Notes under the pieces: generated by a model
Seen by the model: only the letters and a program-made list of their open reading frames with translations
Database searches by the model: none
Told to the model about the DNA's origin: nothing
DNA from: Balneolales bacterium
Lineage (GTDB): Bacteria > Bacteroidota > Rhodothermia > Balneolales > Natronogracilivirgulaceae
DNA length: 49,387 bases
Assembly: GCA_007132975.1 (NCBI GenBank)
Contig: SLNO01000010.1
Span: forward strand, 1 to 49,387
Direction of reading: 5' to 3'
Made by a program: the position numbers and the translations under genes
Shown here: piece after piece, positions 1 through 9,247 of the stretch
Numbering within the stretch: position 1 is the first letter of the stretch
Layout: each line of letters starts with the position of its first letter

Positions 1-942
1 TATCTGGACTACTCCCGCGAGGAAGGCGAGTGGATCCCGAATAAATTCGGCGGGAGGGAGAATATTGAAGCCATCGACTTCCTGAAGCGTTTCAACATTG
101 TGATTAACGAAGAATTTGAGGGTGTTGTGACCATGGCCGAGGAGTCCACCTCCTGGCCCATGGTTTCCCGTCCGACATACGTCGGCGGTCTTGGTTTCGA
201 CTACAAATGGAACATGGGTTGGATGAACGACACTTTGAAATACATGGCTATCGATCCCATTTTCCGCAAGTATCATCACAACCAGCTTACATTCTCGATG
301 ATCTATGCATTCACCGAGAACTTCCTGCTGCCGCTTTCGCACGACGAAGTGGTGCACATGAAGCGGTCTCTGATATCGAAAATGCCGGGCGATGACTGGC
401 AAAAATTCGCAAATCTCAGGCTGCTTTACACCTACATGTTCAGCCATCCCGGCAAAAAACTGCTGTTTATGGGTTCGGAGCTGGCACAGTGGGGTGAGTG
501 GGACAGTGAGAAATCCATTGACTGGGGGCTGCTCAATTATGACAGCCACAAGGGTATCCAGACCCTCATAAAAGACCTGAACAAGGTTTATCGCGAGCAG
601 AAAGCGTTGCATCAGATAGATTTTGACTGGAGCGGGTTTCAATGGGTCGACTTTTCAGATGCCGACAACGGTATTCTTGCCTTCATCAGGAGGAGCAAGA
701 AAGACCACGATGCTGTAGTGTGTATCTTCAATTTCACTCCGCAGGTGCATTATGATTACACGATAGGTGTGCCCCATCCCGGTTCCTACCGGACAGTATT
801 CAATAGTGATTCGGAATTCTATGGAGGGAGCAATTTCGGAAATGTGGAACTGAAGGCAGAAAAGGGCGAGTTCCACAACCAACCGGCCCATATACGTATC
901 AATATTCCCCCGCTGGCCGGTGTCATAATCAAATCCACGTAA
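1..942 (+). CDS. glgB: 1,4-alpha-glucan branching enzyme, C-terminal part
   Basis: Glycogen branching enzyme (GH13) that makes alpha-1,6 branches in glycogen in the cytoplasm. The frame is open from the first base, so the gene starts upstream and 313 residues are visible. Seen: the MAEES motif with the general acid Glu at about visible residue 47, the LSHDEVVH motif (His114, Asp115) that fixes the transition state, then [13 protein letters not shown] and [12 protein letters not shown], all typical of bacterial GlgB. The last ~100 residues form the C-terminal beta-sandwich. malQ follows 18 bp later on the same strand, so the two are probably co-transcribed as a glycogen/alpha-glucan unit. Confidence 0.97.
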   Translation, partial: YLDYSREEGEWIPNKFGGRENIEAIDFLKRFNIVINEEFEGVVTMAEESTSWPMVSRPTYVGGLGFDYKWNMGWMNDTLKYMAIDPIFRKYHHNQLTFSMIYAFTENFLLPLSHDEVVHMKRSLISKMPGDDWQKFANLRLLYTYMFSHPGKKLLFMGSELAQWGEWDSEKSIDWGLLNYDSHKGIQTLIKDLNKVYREQKALHQIDFDWSGFQWVDFSDADNGILAFIRRSKKDHDAVVCIFNFTPQVHYDYTIGVPHPGSYRTVFNSDSEFYGGSNFGNVELKAEKGEFHNQPAHIRINIPPLAGVIIKST

Positions 943-960
943 ACATATTTTGTTCCGTAT

Positions 961-2505
961 ATGGATGTAACCAGATCCTGCGGCACCCTTGTGCACCCCA
1001 CTTCCTTCCCCTCCGATTACGGAATCGGCGATTTGGGCGGCAAGGCGTACCGCTTCATTGACTTTCTTGAAGAGACGGACCAGAGCATCTGGCAGATCCT
1101 TCCGCTGGGGCCAACCGGCTTTGGCAACTCACCCTATGCAAGTTATTCGGCATTTGCAGGAAACCCGTATCTGATCAGCCCCGACCTGCTCATGGAAAAG
1201 GGGCTACTTGATGAGAAAGAGTTGGTCAGGCACAGAGTGCCGCAGACCGTCAGCGTGGATTATGACGAGGCCTATGCCATAAAGGATGAGTTGTTCCGTA
1301 TGGCCTGTGCGCGCTTTTACGAGCGAAATGACCCCGACGAGCAGAAACGGTTCAAGAAATTCAAAAGCGATAATTCCGTATGGCTGGATGATTATGTGCT
1401 GTTCATGTCTTGTCTTATTGAAAACAACAAGCGCCCGTGGAATCAGTGGGATGAGGGGCTGGCCCGGCGCGAAAAGAAAGCAATAGATGCGGCAAGGAAG
1501 AAGCTTGACGGCCGGATAAAATCGCAGTACTGGGTTCAGTTCGAGTTTTTTGAGCAGTGGATGGCACTGCGCAGATACGCAAACAACAAGCATATCCGGA
1601 TCATCGGAGACATTCCGATCTTTGTGGACCATAACAGTTCGGATGTATGGGCCAACAAGAGATTTTTTGATGTGGACGAAACCGGCAATCGCCTGCTGGT
1701 GGCCGGGGTGCCACCCGACTATTTCAGCGCCACCGGCCAGCTGTGGGGCAACCCTCTGTACCGCTGGAAGGAACTGGAAAAAGATGGTTACCAGTGGTGG
1801 ATTGAACGTTTCCGGCAGATGTTCACGATGTTTGACGCCATCCGGGTGGATCATTTCAGGGGCTTTGACGCCTACTGGGAGATCAAGGCTGATGCCAAAA
1901 CGGCGGAAAACGGGCGCTGGGTGAAAGGTCCGGGAGAGAAGCTTTTCAAAGCCATTGAAAAGAAGCTGGGCAAGCTTCCGATCATTGCTGAAGACCTGGG
2001 TGTCATCACTCCCAATGTGGTCAAATTGCGTGACGCGTTCAATTTTCCCGGAATGAAAGTGCTGCAGTTTGCTTTTGGCGATCCTGGAAACGGGTTCCTT
2101 CCACACAATTACAGCGGCGCGAACTGCGTCGTCTACTCGGGGACACATGACAACGACACATCTCTTGGATGGTACAATCAGGCACCGGAACCAGAAAAAA
2201 ACTACCTGCGGGAGTACACGCAGTCCGACGGATCGGATATCAGCTGGCAACTGATCCGGCTTGGAATGCTCTCGGTTGCCAACCAGGCTATCTTTCCTCT
2301 TCAGGATTTCATGGAGCTGGATGGAGAGCACCGAATGAATTTTCCAGGAACCACGGAAGACAATTGGATGTGGCGATACACTGACAGGATGCTCCACGAG
2401 CTCGACCGCAACCGGATTCGGCATATCATTGCCATCAGCAACCGAAATGCCCGCGACGCCAGAACCGATTCCAATTTGTCCGACATACATGCAGAAGAAC
2501 CCTGA
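961..2505 (+). CDS. malQ: 4-alpha-glucanotransferase (amylomaltase, GH77)
   Basis: Transfers alpha-1,4-glucan segments between malto-oligosaccharides. At 514 residues it has the compact size of Thermus-type amylomaltase, without the long N-terminal domains of the E. coli or plant enzymes. Seen: N-terminal GTLVHPTSFPSDYGIGDLG and WQILPLGPTG; catalytic motifs IRVDHFRGFDAYW (nucleophile Asp297), IIAEDLGVIT (acid Glu344) and YSGTHDNDT (Asp397). It starts 18 bp after glgB. The C-terminus after RIRHIIA looks slightly extended (about 25 polar residues). Function assignment is firm; the physiological substrate is inferred from its neighbour. Confidence 0.96.
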   Translation: MDVTRSCGTLVHPTSFPSDYGIGDLGGKAYRFIDFLEETDQSIWQILPLGPTGFGNSPYASYSAFAGNPYLISPDLLMEKGLLDEKELVRHRVPQTVSVDYDEAYAIKDELFRMACARFYERNDPDEQKRFKKFKSDNSVWLDDYVLFMSCLIENNKRPWNQWDEGLARREKKAIDAARKKLDGRIKSQYWVQFEFFEQWMALRRYANNKHIRIIGDIPIFVDHNSSDVWANKRFFDVDETGNRLLVAGVPPDYFSATGQLWGNPLYRWKELEKDGYQWWIERFRQMFTMFDAIRVDHFRGFDAYWEIKADAKTAENGRWVKGPGEKLFKAIEKKLGKLPIIAEDLGVITPNVVKLRDAFNFPGMKVLQFAFGDPGNGFLPHNYSGANCVVYSGTHDNDTSLGWYNQAPEPEKNYLREYTQSDGSDISWQLIRLGMLSVANQAIFPLQDFMELDGEHRMNFPGTTEDNWMWRYTDRMLHELDRNRIRHIIAISNRNARDARTDSNLSDIHAEEP

Positions 2506-2721
2506 TCATTTTCGGTTCAGGCCAATTTTGCGTATATTAATAGATTAGCCTTGGCGGTCACTCTCCACGATTAGCAGCAACAATTGATGGAAGACAGACA
2601 AGTGCCTGAATTCATTTGATGTGGCCACCCTATTACGGGTTTTGCAGGTCGATATGGCCCGTTGACTGGCACAGCCCTTTTGGAAGAACAAAAACTGTCC
2701 GGAAACGTGAACTGATCAATT

Positions 2722-3516
2722 ATGAAAATTTTATACGCTGCAGCTGAAATCTCTCCATTTGCGCGCATGACCCACACGGCGGATTTATTGCGTTTTCTGC
2801 CTGCTTCCCTTCAGGACAAAGGTTTTGAAATCCGTCTGCTCCTTCCGAAGTATGGAGCCATCAATGACCGGAGGAACCGGCTTCATGAGGTTATCCGCCT
2901 TGCCGGCATCAAGGTGAAGGTCGGCGATCAGGAAGAGAGCATGCGCATCAAGGTGGCCAGCATCCCCAACGCGAAGCTTCAGGTCTATTTTCTGGACAAT
3001 GACACATACTTCAAGAGAAAAGGACTCTTCACCGACCCCCAAACGGAGGAATTTTTTCCTGACAATGACCAGCGCCTGGTGTTTTATAATAAGGGCGTTC
3101 TGGAAACCGTTAAGAAGCTTGGTTGGAAGCCTGACGTTATCCACTGCCACGACTGGGCCTCCGGGTTCATTCCCGTGCTGCTTAAATCCGTCTACAAGAA
3201 TGATGACAATTTTTTGCAGACCAGGGTGGTTTTCAATGTACACAGCGCTGTCAACCATGGCATTTTTGACGAGAGCATCCTTGATTTGATGTCCCTTCCT
3301 GAAGATTTTGACAGAAGCTCGGTTATTTTTGACGGCAAGGTAGATTTCTTGCGGGCCGGCCTTTCCTTTGCGGACCATGTTGTAACAGGCAACGAACTTG
3401 GATCCGAACTGGATGATACTTTTGGAGCGCTGGGTATCACACCGGACAAAATTCAGGGGTCGCCCCAGGATGTGTCAAGCAAATTCGCCGATTACTATAA
3501 AAAAATTACGGAATAA
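2722..3516 (+). CDS. GT5-type glycogen/starch synthase N-terminal domain protein (stand-alone)
   Basis: 264 residues matching only the N-terminal (acceptor-side) Rossmann domain of bacterial glycogen synthase: MKILYAAAEISPF at the start, DNDTYFKRKGLF, KPDVIHCHDWASGFIP and a final FADHVVTGN. The C-terminal nucleotide-sugar domain is absent. The KxGGL loop that binds ADP-glucose is replaced by ARMTHTADLL. Short proteins like this are widespread in Bacteroidota, usually directly upstream of a DUF4270 lipoprotein gene, as here. Because the donor-binding half and the KTGGL motif are missing, I would not call it an active glycogen synthase. It may be a regulatory or scaffold paralogue. ATG start at 2722. 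Confidence 0.8.
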   Translation: MKILYAAAEISPFARMTHTADLLRFLPASLQDKGFEIRLLLPKYGAINDRRNRLHEVIRLAGIKVKVGDQEESMRIKVASIPNAKLQVYFLDNDTYFKRKGLFTDPQTEEFFPDNDQRLVFYNKGVLETVKKLGWKPDVIHCHDWASGFIPVLLKSVYKNDDNFLQTRVVFNVHSAVNHGIFDESILDLMSLPEDFDRSSVIFDGKVDFLRAGLSFADHVVTGNELGSELDDTFGALGITPDKIQGSPQDVSSKFADYYKKITE

Positions 3517-3534
3517 CCTCTGGTTTTGAGCAAT

Positions 3535-4758
3535 ATGTACACGTTCGACGGCATTTTGACCCGTCTGACACTTCCTTTGATGCTGCTGCTTGCGGTTGGA
3601 CTTGTCTCTTCCTGTGATGATACCCCGATTGTTGGGGGAAATTTGTCACCTGACGATGTTGAAGTGAGTGCCGACACGGTTTTGATATCCAACCTGTCAG
3701 TAGTCAGCTCCCCATCTTTCAGCGGAAACCTGCCCTATGTGACCACGGGTCGCGTGGTGGACCCGGTTTTCGGCAATGTTACTGCCACGGCGCTTCTTCG
3801 TCCTTCCATCTCAAGAGAGGCCCAGGCGGACACTATCGGTGAAAACGCCGTTATCCGGCTCAGCCTCAATCTCAGTGACCGTTTTGGCGCAGAGACGGCA
3901 CAGGGTGATTTCGAGCTGGTGGAGATAGGCCGGCCCTGGAGGAGCTCGTCCTGGCGCTATGACTCAATACCTGATCTTGCAAGGAACCCGGACCTGTCCA
4001 GAAAGGTTGTCGGGCAGTTCACCATTACCGATGCCGACTCGATAAGTGTGAGGTTGAGTGACGAGTGGACCCGCAAATACAGGGATATCTTCATCAACCC
4101 GTCCGCGACAGAGCGGGATTCTCTCTACAGGGCTGACCTGCCGGGGCTTGCCATTGTCCCTGCGGAGGGAACAGAGAAGATGTTCTCCATACAAGTATCC
4201 CGGGCAAGGCTTCTTATCCAGTCGGGTGACGGAATGCGTGACCTGAGCAAGGAAATCAGCAGCTGGGCGGTCAGTCTGGACAATCAGGGCTCCGATGAAG
4301 GGGCTTTGGGCACCAGCAAGCCTGTGTTCAATACAAGGGGCAGCATGCTCAAACTAGACTTTGATTTTTCTGAGGAGTTTTTTGGCACCACCAACTTTTC
4401 AAGGGTTGAGCTGGTGATGTATGATGATACACTTCGGCTGAAGAGTGGAATTCCTGCGAACTACGACCGTCCCCGCTCCCAAACCATGCTCGTCTATTTC
4501 CTTGAGCCGGATCAGATCAACTTTGCGATTACGGCAGACCCGAGGTTTCAGGCCACCAGGCGCACCGAAGACAGCTCATATCGCATGAACCTCACGACCC
4601 TTGCGAATGATCAGATCCGAACCGGCGGTGACAACCGGTCACTCTATGCCGTGATCGGAGGTAATGATGGCCGTTTCATGCCTGGATTGCTTTCCGGCAC
4701 GGAGAACGCCACGAGGCAGCCCAAGCTGCTCATCACCAGTATTTCACAACAGCAGTAA
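3535..4758 (+). CDS. DUF4270-like outer-membrane/periplasmic lipoprotein
   Basis: Hypothetical exported lipoprotein of 407 residues. The N-terminus has a short positive region, a hydrophobic core (LTLPLMLLLAVGLVSS) and a lipobox ending at Cys27, followed by Asp-Asp. The mature part is rich in beta-strand patterns and Ser/Thr with no catalytic motif I recognise. Position right behind the GT5-like gene is the usual place of DUF4270 proteins in Bacteroidota, so I call it DUF4270-like by size, lipobox and context rather than by a decisive motif. I chose ATG 3535. A TTG at 3526 would add three residues. It is followed 19 bp later by a barrel protein gene, suggesting an envelope operon. Confidence 0.6.
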   Translation: MYTFDGILTRLTLPLMLLLAVGLVSSCDDTPIVGGNLSPDDVEVSADTVLISNLSVVSSPSFSGNLPYVTTGRVVDPVFGNVTATALLRPSISREAQADTIGENAVIRLSLNLSDRFGAETAQGDFELVEIGRPWRSSSWRYDSIPDLARNPDLSRKVVGQFTITDADSISVRLSDEWTRKYRDIFINPSATERDSLYRADLPGLAIVPAEGTEKMFSIQVSRARLLIQSGDGMRDLSKEISSWAVSLDNQGSDEGALGTSKPVFNTRGSMLKLDFDFSEEFFGTTNFSRVELVMYDDTLRLKSGIPANYDRPRSQTMLVYFLEPDQINFAITADPRFQATRRTEDSSYRMNLTTLANDQIRTGGDNRSLYAVIGGNDGRFMPGLLSGTENATRQPKLLITSISQQQ

Positions 4759-4777
4759 GCCGACCACCAGGTAACCT

Positions 4778-6073
4778 ATGAGACGTTTTCTTAAAACCAT
4801 TCCGGTAGCAGCCATTCTCATCACCGGCATGTGCATTTCTGCCAGTGCACAGGATGTATGGAGGGGGGGATCTGCCTATTCGCATTTTGGCATTGGGGTG
4901 CCACATGATTTCAAATCATCCTATGCCAGCGGCATGGGTGTGCAAGGTGTTGCCCTGCACGACTCGCGCATTCCCGGTCTTGCCAATCCGGCGGCATGGT
5001 CGCGGGCCATTTTCACCAATGCCAGCGGTGCCGTTGAGATCATGAGCTACGACGCCACATCAATCGACACGGAGTACAGATCCACCCAGTTTCAGACCGG
5101 TCCGTTCCAGGTGGTCATGCCCATTACCCGGGATCGGCTCGGTGTCACCCTTTCGATTTCTCCGCTTACATCATCGCGGTTCACGTTGCAGAACCAGTAC
5201 ACCCTGGCTCCGGAAGAAAACCATTCCGGCAACGAGCTGAATTATGTCATCCAAAACCGGGGCAACGGTGGTATCAACAGGCTGGAGCTTGGTTTCGGAT
5301 ATCGCATCACAAGCAATTTTTCGGTTGGTTACGCCCCATCGCTGCTGCTGGGGAACATTCAGCGCCACCAGACGGTCTTTTTTGACAACACCGACTACAG
5401 ACCGACCAATTTGCGGGAATCTACATCCCACTATGGATTTGGAAACCGCTTTGGCATATATTATCAGCAGAGAAATGCCTTCCGGCAAAATGACAGGATA
5501 ATTTTCGGGGCGATGGTATCACTGCCTGTCAACTTTGTTTCGGAGCGAAAACTTGAGTCACGCATAGATTTCAATGATGTGACCATTCGTCCGCCCTCAT
5601 ATTACGGTGATGGCGAGGCAACCTATCCACTCGAAGCCAGTGCAGGTTTTTCCTATAACATCAATCCATTTATTCAACTCAGCACGGACGTGCTGTATCA
5701 GAACTGGAGCGATTACACCAATTTTAAAGGGGAGACAGAAGATTTCATGAAAGACCGTATCCGTCTTGGACTTGGCGGTCAGTTTGTTCCCGGTCGCAGG
5801 GATGCCCCCGGTTTTTTGTCGAACCTTATCTACAGGTTGGGCGTATCATATGACACAGGCAATTTAAAACTAAGCAACAACGATATTGAAACCTTCACCA
5901 TCCATAGCGGAATCAGCATCCCGTCATCACGGTCCAACTCTTCCATTGACATCAATGCCGAATATGGATTCCGTGGGACGGAAGTGGATGGGCTTATATC
6001 CGAAAGGATATTTGCGCTGAAGGTCTCATTCAACCTGTCAGAACTCATGTTCATTCAACGCCGGCTGCAGTAA
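4778..6073 (+). CDS. Outer-membrane beta-barrel protein (FadL/PorV-like)
   Basis: 431 residues with a signal peptide probably cleaved after SASA (residue 24). The mature start carries SYSHFGIGVP and then the PGLANPAAWSR segment, the 'NPAA' plug-like motif typical of PorV/FadL-type barrels in Bacteroidota. Alternating hydrophobic/polar strands continue to the end, which closes with a strand ending in ...LMFIQRRLQ. Likely a 14-strand outer-membrane barrel; the substrate is unknown. It lies between a lipoprotein gene and a TPR protein gene, all on the same strand with 19-30 bp gaps, so the three probably act together at the envelope. Confidence 0.7.
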   Translation: MRRFLKTIPVAAILITGMCISASAQDVWRGGSAYSHFGIGVPHDFKSSYASGMGVQGVALHDSRIPGLANPAAWSRAIFTNASGAVEIMSYDATSIDTEYRSTQFQTGPFQVVMPITRDRLGVTLSISPLTSSRFTLQNQYTLAPEENHSGNELNYVIQNRGNGGINRLELGFGYRITSNFSVGYAPSLLLGNIQRHQTVFFDNTDYRPTNLRESTSHYGFGNRFGIYYQQRNAFRQNDRIIFGAMVSLPVNFVSERKLESRIDFNDVTIRPPSYYGDGEATYPLEASAGFSYNINPFIQLSTDVLYQNWSDYTNFKGETEDFMKDRIRLGLGGQFVPGRRDAPGFLSNLIYRLGVSYDTGNLKLSNNDIETFTIHSGISIPSSRSNSSIDINAEYGFRGTEVDGLISERIFALKVSFNLSELMFIQRRLQ

Positions 6074-6103
6074 GCCAATGGCAACAGACTAATTCTCACA
6101 ATC

Positions 6104-7408
6104 ATGGCAAAATCGATCATTATCTTGATTACGGCACTGGTTATCACCAGTACGGCAGGTGCCCAGCCCTTTGGTTACACCCCTCTCCAGATCCAGTCCC
6201 TGTTTTCCGAGGATTTCCGGAATGAGCAGTTTGAACAGGCGCTGATCTATGGTCGCTGGCTGGTGGAGGCGCATCCAAGGGAGATGGAAGACTATCCAGG
6301 CAATTTTCCGGCAGAGCGAAATTTTCGCCGGATGATAGACATTTACGAGTACATGTCCACCCAGCAGGAAGACCCCACTTTACGCGAGGCGTACCTGGAT
6401 TCCTCCTTGCAAATGTTTGACAGGGTATTTGCCCTCTTCACGGAAGATGAAATCGATTTTTATCGCTGGCATTTCAACCGAGGCCGGTTCTACCAGAGCA
6501 ACTCGGACCATATCCAGAATGCATTCCAGCTGGCACTCAGGCAATATGAAAAAATGTTCATGCTCGATCCGAAACGTGCCACGGAGTCAGGAGGCGGCTA
6601 TTATGTTCAGCTGATAGTCCAGAACTATGCCCGCCAGAACGACAGTGAAAACGCCTTTATGATCATGGCCATGGCCGAGGAGTATGCAGACGAAACAACA
6701 CTGCAGCTTTTTGCCGAGACCCGAAATGAGCTGATTACAGATCCAGAAGAAAGGATTGAGCTGCTGACCGGCGACCTCGAAGCGGAACCGGACAATGTTG
6801 AGCTGATGCAGGAGCTGTATGAACTGTATCTTGCGGTCGGGGCCCGTGACAATGCCAGAAACATGGCAGTGCGTATGTATGAGGTTGAGCCAAGCGTCAC
6901 AAACATCACCCGTCTTGCCGACAAAGCCGAGAACAATGGTGACTACAGGGACGCTATCCGCTACCTGGCGGAAGCACACTCCATTCAGCAGGGTACCGTG
7001 AGGGCACGCACCTCTCTGCGTATTGCCAGCAACCACATGAGCTTGCGGGATCTCCAGGAAGCCCGCCGTTTTGCGCGCCGTGCTGCAAGTGAAGACCCCA
7101 ACTGGGGGGAACCGATGATCACCATTGCACAGATCTACGGTGAAGCGGTGTCCCGTTGCGCCGGCTCGGATATGACCCGGATCGATAAGGCCGTCTACTG
7201 GCTCGTCCTTGACTACCTGGACAGGGCCACACAGCGCAATTCCGGCGTCAGATCAACTGTGCAAAGGCTGTACCGGACCTTCGAACCGGTTACTCCTACG
7301 GCCGAAGAAAAATTCTACCAGAACTGGAATACGGGTGACAGAATCCGTATTGACGGTTCCCTCAGAGATTGTTACTCCTGGATTGGCGAAGAGACGACCG
7401 TACGCTGA
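6104..7408 (+). CDS. Exported TPR-repeat protein
   Basis: 434 residues with a signal peptide (MAKSIIILITALVITSTAGA, cleavage about residue 20). The rest is all-helical with tetratricopeptide-like repeats, clearest at AEPDNVELMQELYELYLAVG, then NNGDYRDAIRYLAEAHSIQ and RDLQEARRFARRAASEDPNW. The C-terminal tail EEKFYQNWNTGDRIRIDG is not TPR and may be a separate small module. Probably a periplasmic or surface scaffold working with the barrel and lipoprotein encoded just upstream. No enzyme motif is visible. Confidence 0.75.
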   Translation: MAKSIIILITALVITSTAGAQPFGYTPLQIQSLFSEDFRNEQFEQALIYGRWLVEAHPREMEDYPGNFPAERNFRRMIDIYEYMSTQQEDPTLREAYLDSSLQMFDRVFALFTEDEIDFYRWHFNRGRFYQSNSDHIQNAFQLALRQYEKMFMLDPKRATESGGGYYVQLIVQNYARQNDSENAFMIMAMAEEYADETTLQLFAETRNELITDPEERIELLTGDLEAEPDNVELMQELYELYLAVGARDNARNMAVRMYEVEPSVTNITRLADKAENNGDYRDAIRYLAEAHSIQQGTVRARTSLRIASNHMSLRDLQEARRFARRAASEDPNWGEPMITIAQIYGEAVSRCAGSDMTRIDKAVYWLVLDYLDRATQRNSGVRSTVQRLYRTFEPVTPTAEEKFYQNWNTGDRIRIDGSLRDCYSWIGEETTVR

Positions 7409-7506
7409 TCTGCATCACGGACACACGTCCTTCCGGGAATTACTCCATTCTGAGTTTTTACACAAGTCCTGAACGCGGTACCTAAAGGATTAGGGGAAGA
7501 CCACGT

Positions 7507-7542
7507 CTGCAGACATCCCTTGAGGAAAAGGAGTGTCTGCAG
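7507..7542 (+). promoter_or_regulatory. Long hairpin in the rho leader
   Basis: Perfect 9-bp inverted repeat CTGCAGACA / TGTCTGCAG enclosing an 18-nt insert. The insert can itself pair CCTT with AAGG, so the whole can form a nearly continuous 14-bp stem with a 6-nt loop. It ends 32 nt before the rho ATG. No U-tract follows, so it does not look like an ordinary terminator. rho is autoregulated by attenuation in E. coli, and this structure is a candidate for an analogous leader control here (inference). Confidence 0.5.
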
Positions 7543-7574
7543 TCTACCGTATTCAGCTACATAAGATAAATACA

Positions 7575-8819
7575 ATGAGCAATTCCCAGGATAAAAAAGG
7601 ACGCAACCGGAAAAAGAAGGGTAAGAAGAACCGCCCGAAGGGTAAAAAAGGGGGCAATAACCAGTCCCGTGGCGGCGGTTTACCCAATTTTCTGGATAAC
7701 CAGCATGTAAAACCCGCCGGGATCTACACCGGAATCATGGAGGTGACGGAAAAAGGGGTGGGTTACCTGCGCCAGCTGGACCATGAATTCACGGCAACCC
7801 CACAAGATCCGTTTGTCGTGCCGGACATGGTGCGCTTCTTCAACCTTAAGCCCGGGCTGCATGTTGAGGGTGAGATCGAACAGGACCAGCGCGGAAACAA
7901 GCGGCTGGTCAGTGTGAACACCGTCAACGGCGAGCCGTATGAGGTCTGGGCCAAGGCCGTCCGCTTTGATCTGCAAACCCCGATCATGCCCATCGAGCAG
8001 ATAAAACTCTCGCGCGAACCGGACGAGATTGAGCAGCGGGTGATTGACCTGATCTCTCCCATCGGGAAGGGCCAGCGGGCACTTATCGTTGCCCCTCCCC
8101 GTACGGGAAAAACGGTACTGCTCAAGAACATTGCCCGTTCGATCGATGACTACCATCCCGATATTGAACTGGCCGTGCTTCTGGTGGATGAGCGTCCGGA
8201 GGAAGTGACCGACTTTATTCGCACCACAAGGGGCCGTGTATTTGCCTCATCGAATGACAAGTCCACCAAAAGTCACACGCGCATCTCCGAGCTGGCGCTT
8301 GGATATGTGAAAAGGCGTGCCGAGATGGGAAAGGATGCCGTGCTGCTGATCGATTCGATCACCCGTCTGAGCCGTGCCTACAATGCCGCGCAGGCCGGAG
8401 GGGGCAGGACCATGTCCGGCGGACTTGACATCCGGGCACTGGATATCCCCAAGAAAATTTTCGGATCGGCACGGAAAATAGAAAACGGCGGTTCACTGAC
8501 GATCATCGCCACCTGCCTGATAGAGACCAATTCCCGCATGGACGATCTCATTTTCGAGGAGTTCAAGGGGACTGGAAACATGGAGCTTGTGCTGGACCGG
8601 GAAATTGCCAATGACCGGATTTTCCCGGCTATCAACATTGCGGCTTCCGGAACCAGGAACGAGGACAAGTTCATCGATGATTCGCTGGAAGAGCGCAATA
8701 TGGTACGCAGATACCTTCTCAAAAAGTCACCGAAAGAGTCGATGGCCAGTTTGCTGCAGGTACTCAAGCGCACCAGCAGCAACGAAGAGCTGTTGAACCA
8801 GATTGCCGCCTACGTCTGA
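7575..8819 (+). CDS. rho: Transcription termination factor Rho
   Basis: RNA-dependent hexameric ATPase that terminates transcription. 414 residues from ATG 7575; I rejected a GTG at 7533 because it lies inside the leader hairpin. Residues 1-35 are a Lys/Arg/Gly/Asn-rich basic extension in place of the usual helical N-terminus. The RNA-binding OSB/CSD domain follows (GIYTGIMEVTEKGVGYLR). Then come Walker A APPRTGKTV at about 173-181, LLVDERPEEVTDF, and Walker B/Q-loop VLLIDSITRLSRAYN with the R-loop AGGGRTMSGG. Single gene in its transcript, preceded by a strong leader hairpin and followed by a convergent cluster. Confidence 0.98.
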   Translation: MSNSQDKKGRNRKKKGKKNRPKGKKGGNNQSRGGGLPNFLDNQHVKPAGIYTGIMEVTEKGVGYLRQLDHEFTATPQDPFVVPDMVRFFNLKPGLHVEGEIEQDQRGNKRLVSVNTVNGEPYEVWAKAVRFDLQTPIMPIEQIKLSREPDEIEQRVIDLISPIGKGQRALIVAPPRTGKTVLLKNIARSIDDYHPDIELAVLLVDERPEEVTDFIRTTRGRVFASSNDKSTKSHTRISELALGYVKRRAEMGKDAVLLIDSITRLSRAYNAAQAGGGRTMSGGLDIRALDIPKKIFGSARKIENGGSLTIIATCLIETNSRMDDLIFEEFKGTGNMELVLDREIANDRIFPAINIAASGTRNEDKFIDDSLEERNMVRRYLLKKSPKESMASLLQVLKRTSSNEELLNQIAAYV

Positions 8820-8838
8820 CCAATAATCCGGCAGCTCC

Positions 8839-8856
8839 GTGCGTCTGTGCACGCAC
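8839..8856. terminator. Candidate bidirectional hairpin between rho and the rhodanese gene
   Basis: GTGCGT-CTGTGC-ACGCAC forms a 6-bp perfect stem in the gap between two convergent genes (rho stop at 8819, rhodanese stop at 8921). There is no T-run on either side, so it is a weak terminator candidate based mainly on position. Confidence 0.3.
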
Positions 8857-8920
8857 GCTTTGTGATATACAGGCCTTGGCCCGTTCAGGACCGGGTGCCG
8901 GACCTCCGACACGATCGGGA

Positions 8921-9247
8921 TCAGTACTTCGGCAGGCTTGGATCGATATCATCAGCCCACTTGAGGATCCCGCCTTTCAGATTCTTGACGTCCTGAAACC
9001 CATTGGACATGAGGATGCGACACGCCTCAGCGCTGCGGGCGCCGCTTCGGCAGTAGATGATAACGGGTTTTTCCTTGTGGGATTCCAGTTCGGAAACGCG
9101 CTCCGAGAGCTGTCCGAGCGGGATGAGCGATCCGCCTATATCCACAAGATCTTTTTCGAATTTTTCCCGCACGTCGATGAGCAGAACGGGTTCCTTGTTG
9201 TCCTGAATCTTTTTGAGTTCCTGGACGGTGATTTCTTCTACAGTCAT
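8921..9247 (-). CDS. Rhodanese-like domain protein
   Basis: Single-domain rhodanese of 108 residues: N-terminal [12 protein letters not shown], then the active-site loop [10 protein letters not shown] with the persulfide-forming Cys at residue 66, and the C-terminal [15 protein letters not shown] helix. No signal peptide, so cytoplasmic. Resembles GlpE/PspE-type sulfurtransferases; the substrate is unknown. Its ATG overlaps the lptB stop as ATGA, so translation is coupled to lptB. Confidence 0.9.
   Translation of the reverse strand: MTVEEITVQELKKIQDNKEPVLLIDVREKFEKDLVDIGGSLIPLGQLSERVSELESHKEKPVIIYCRSGARSAEACRILMSNGFQDVKNLKGGILKWADDIDPSLPKY

Noticed and set aside
1204..2490. 428-codon minus-strand frame opposite malQ
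   Set aside because: malQ carries all three catalytic motifs; the reverse translation has no coherent domain.
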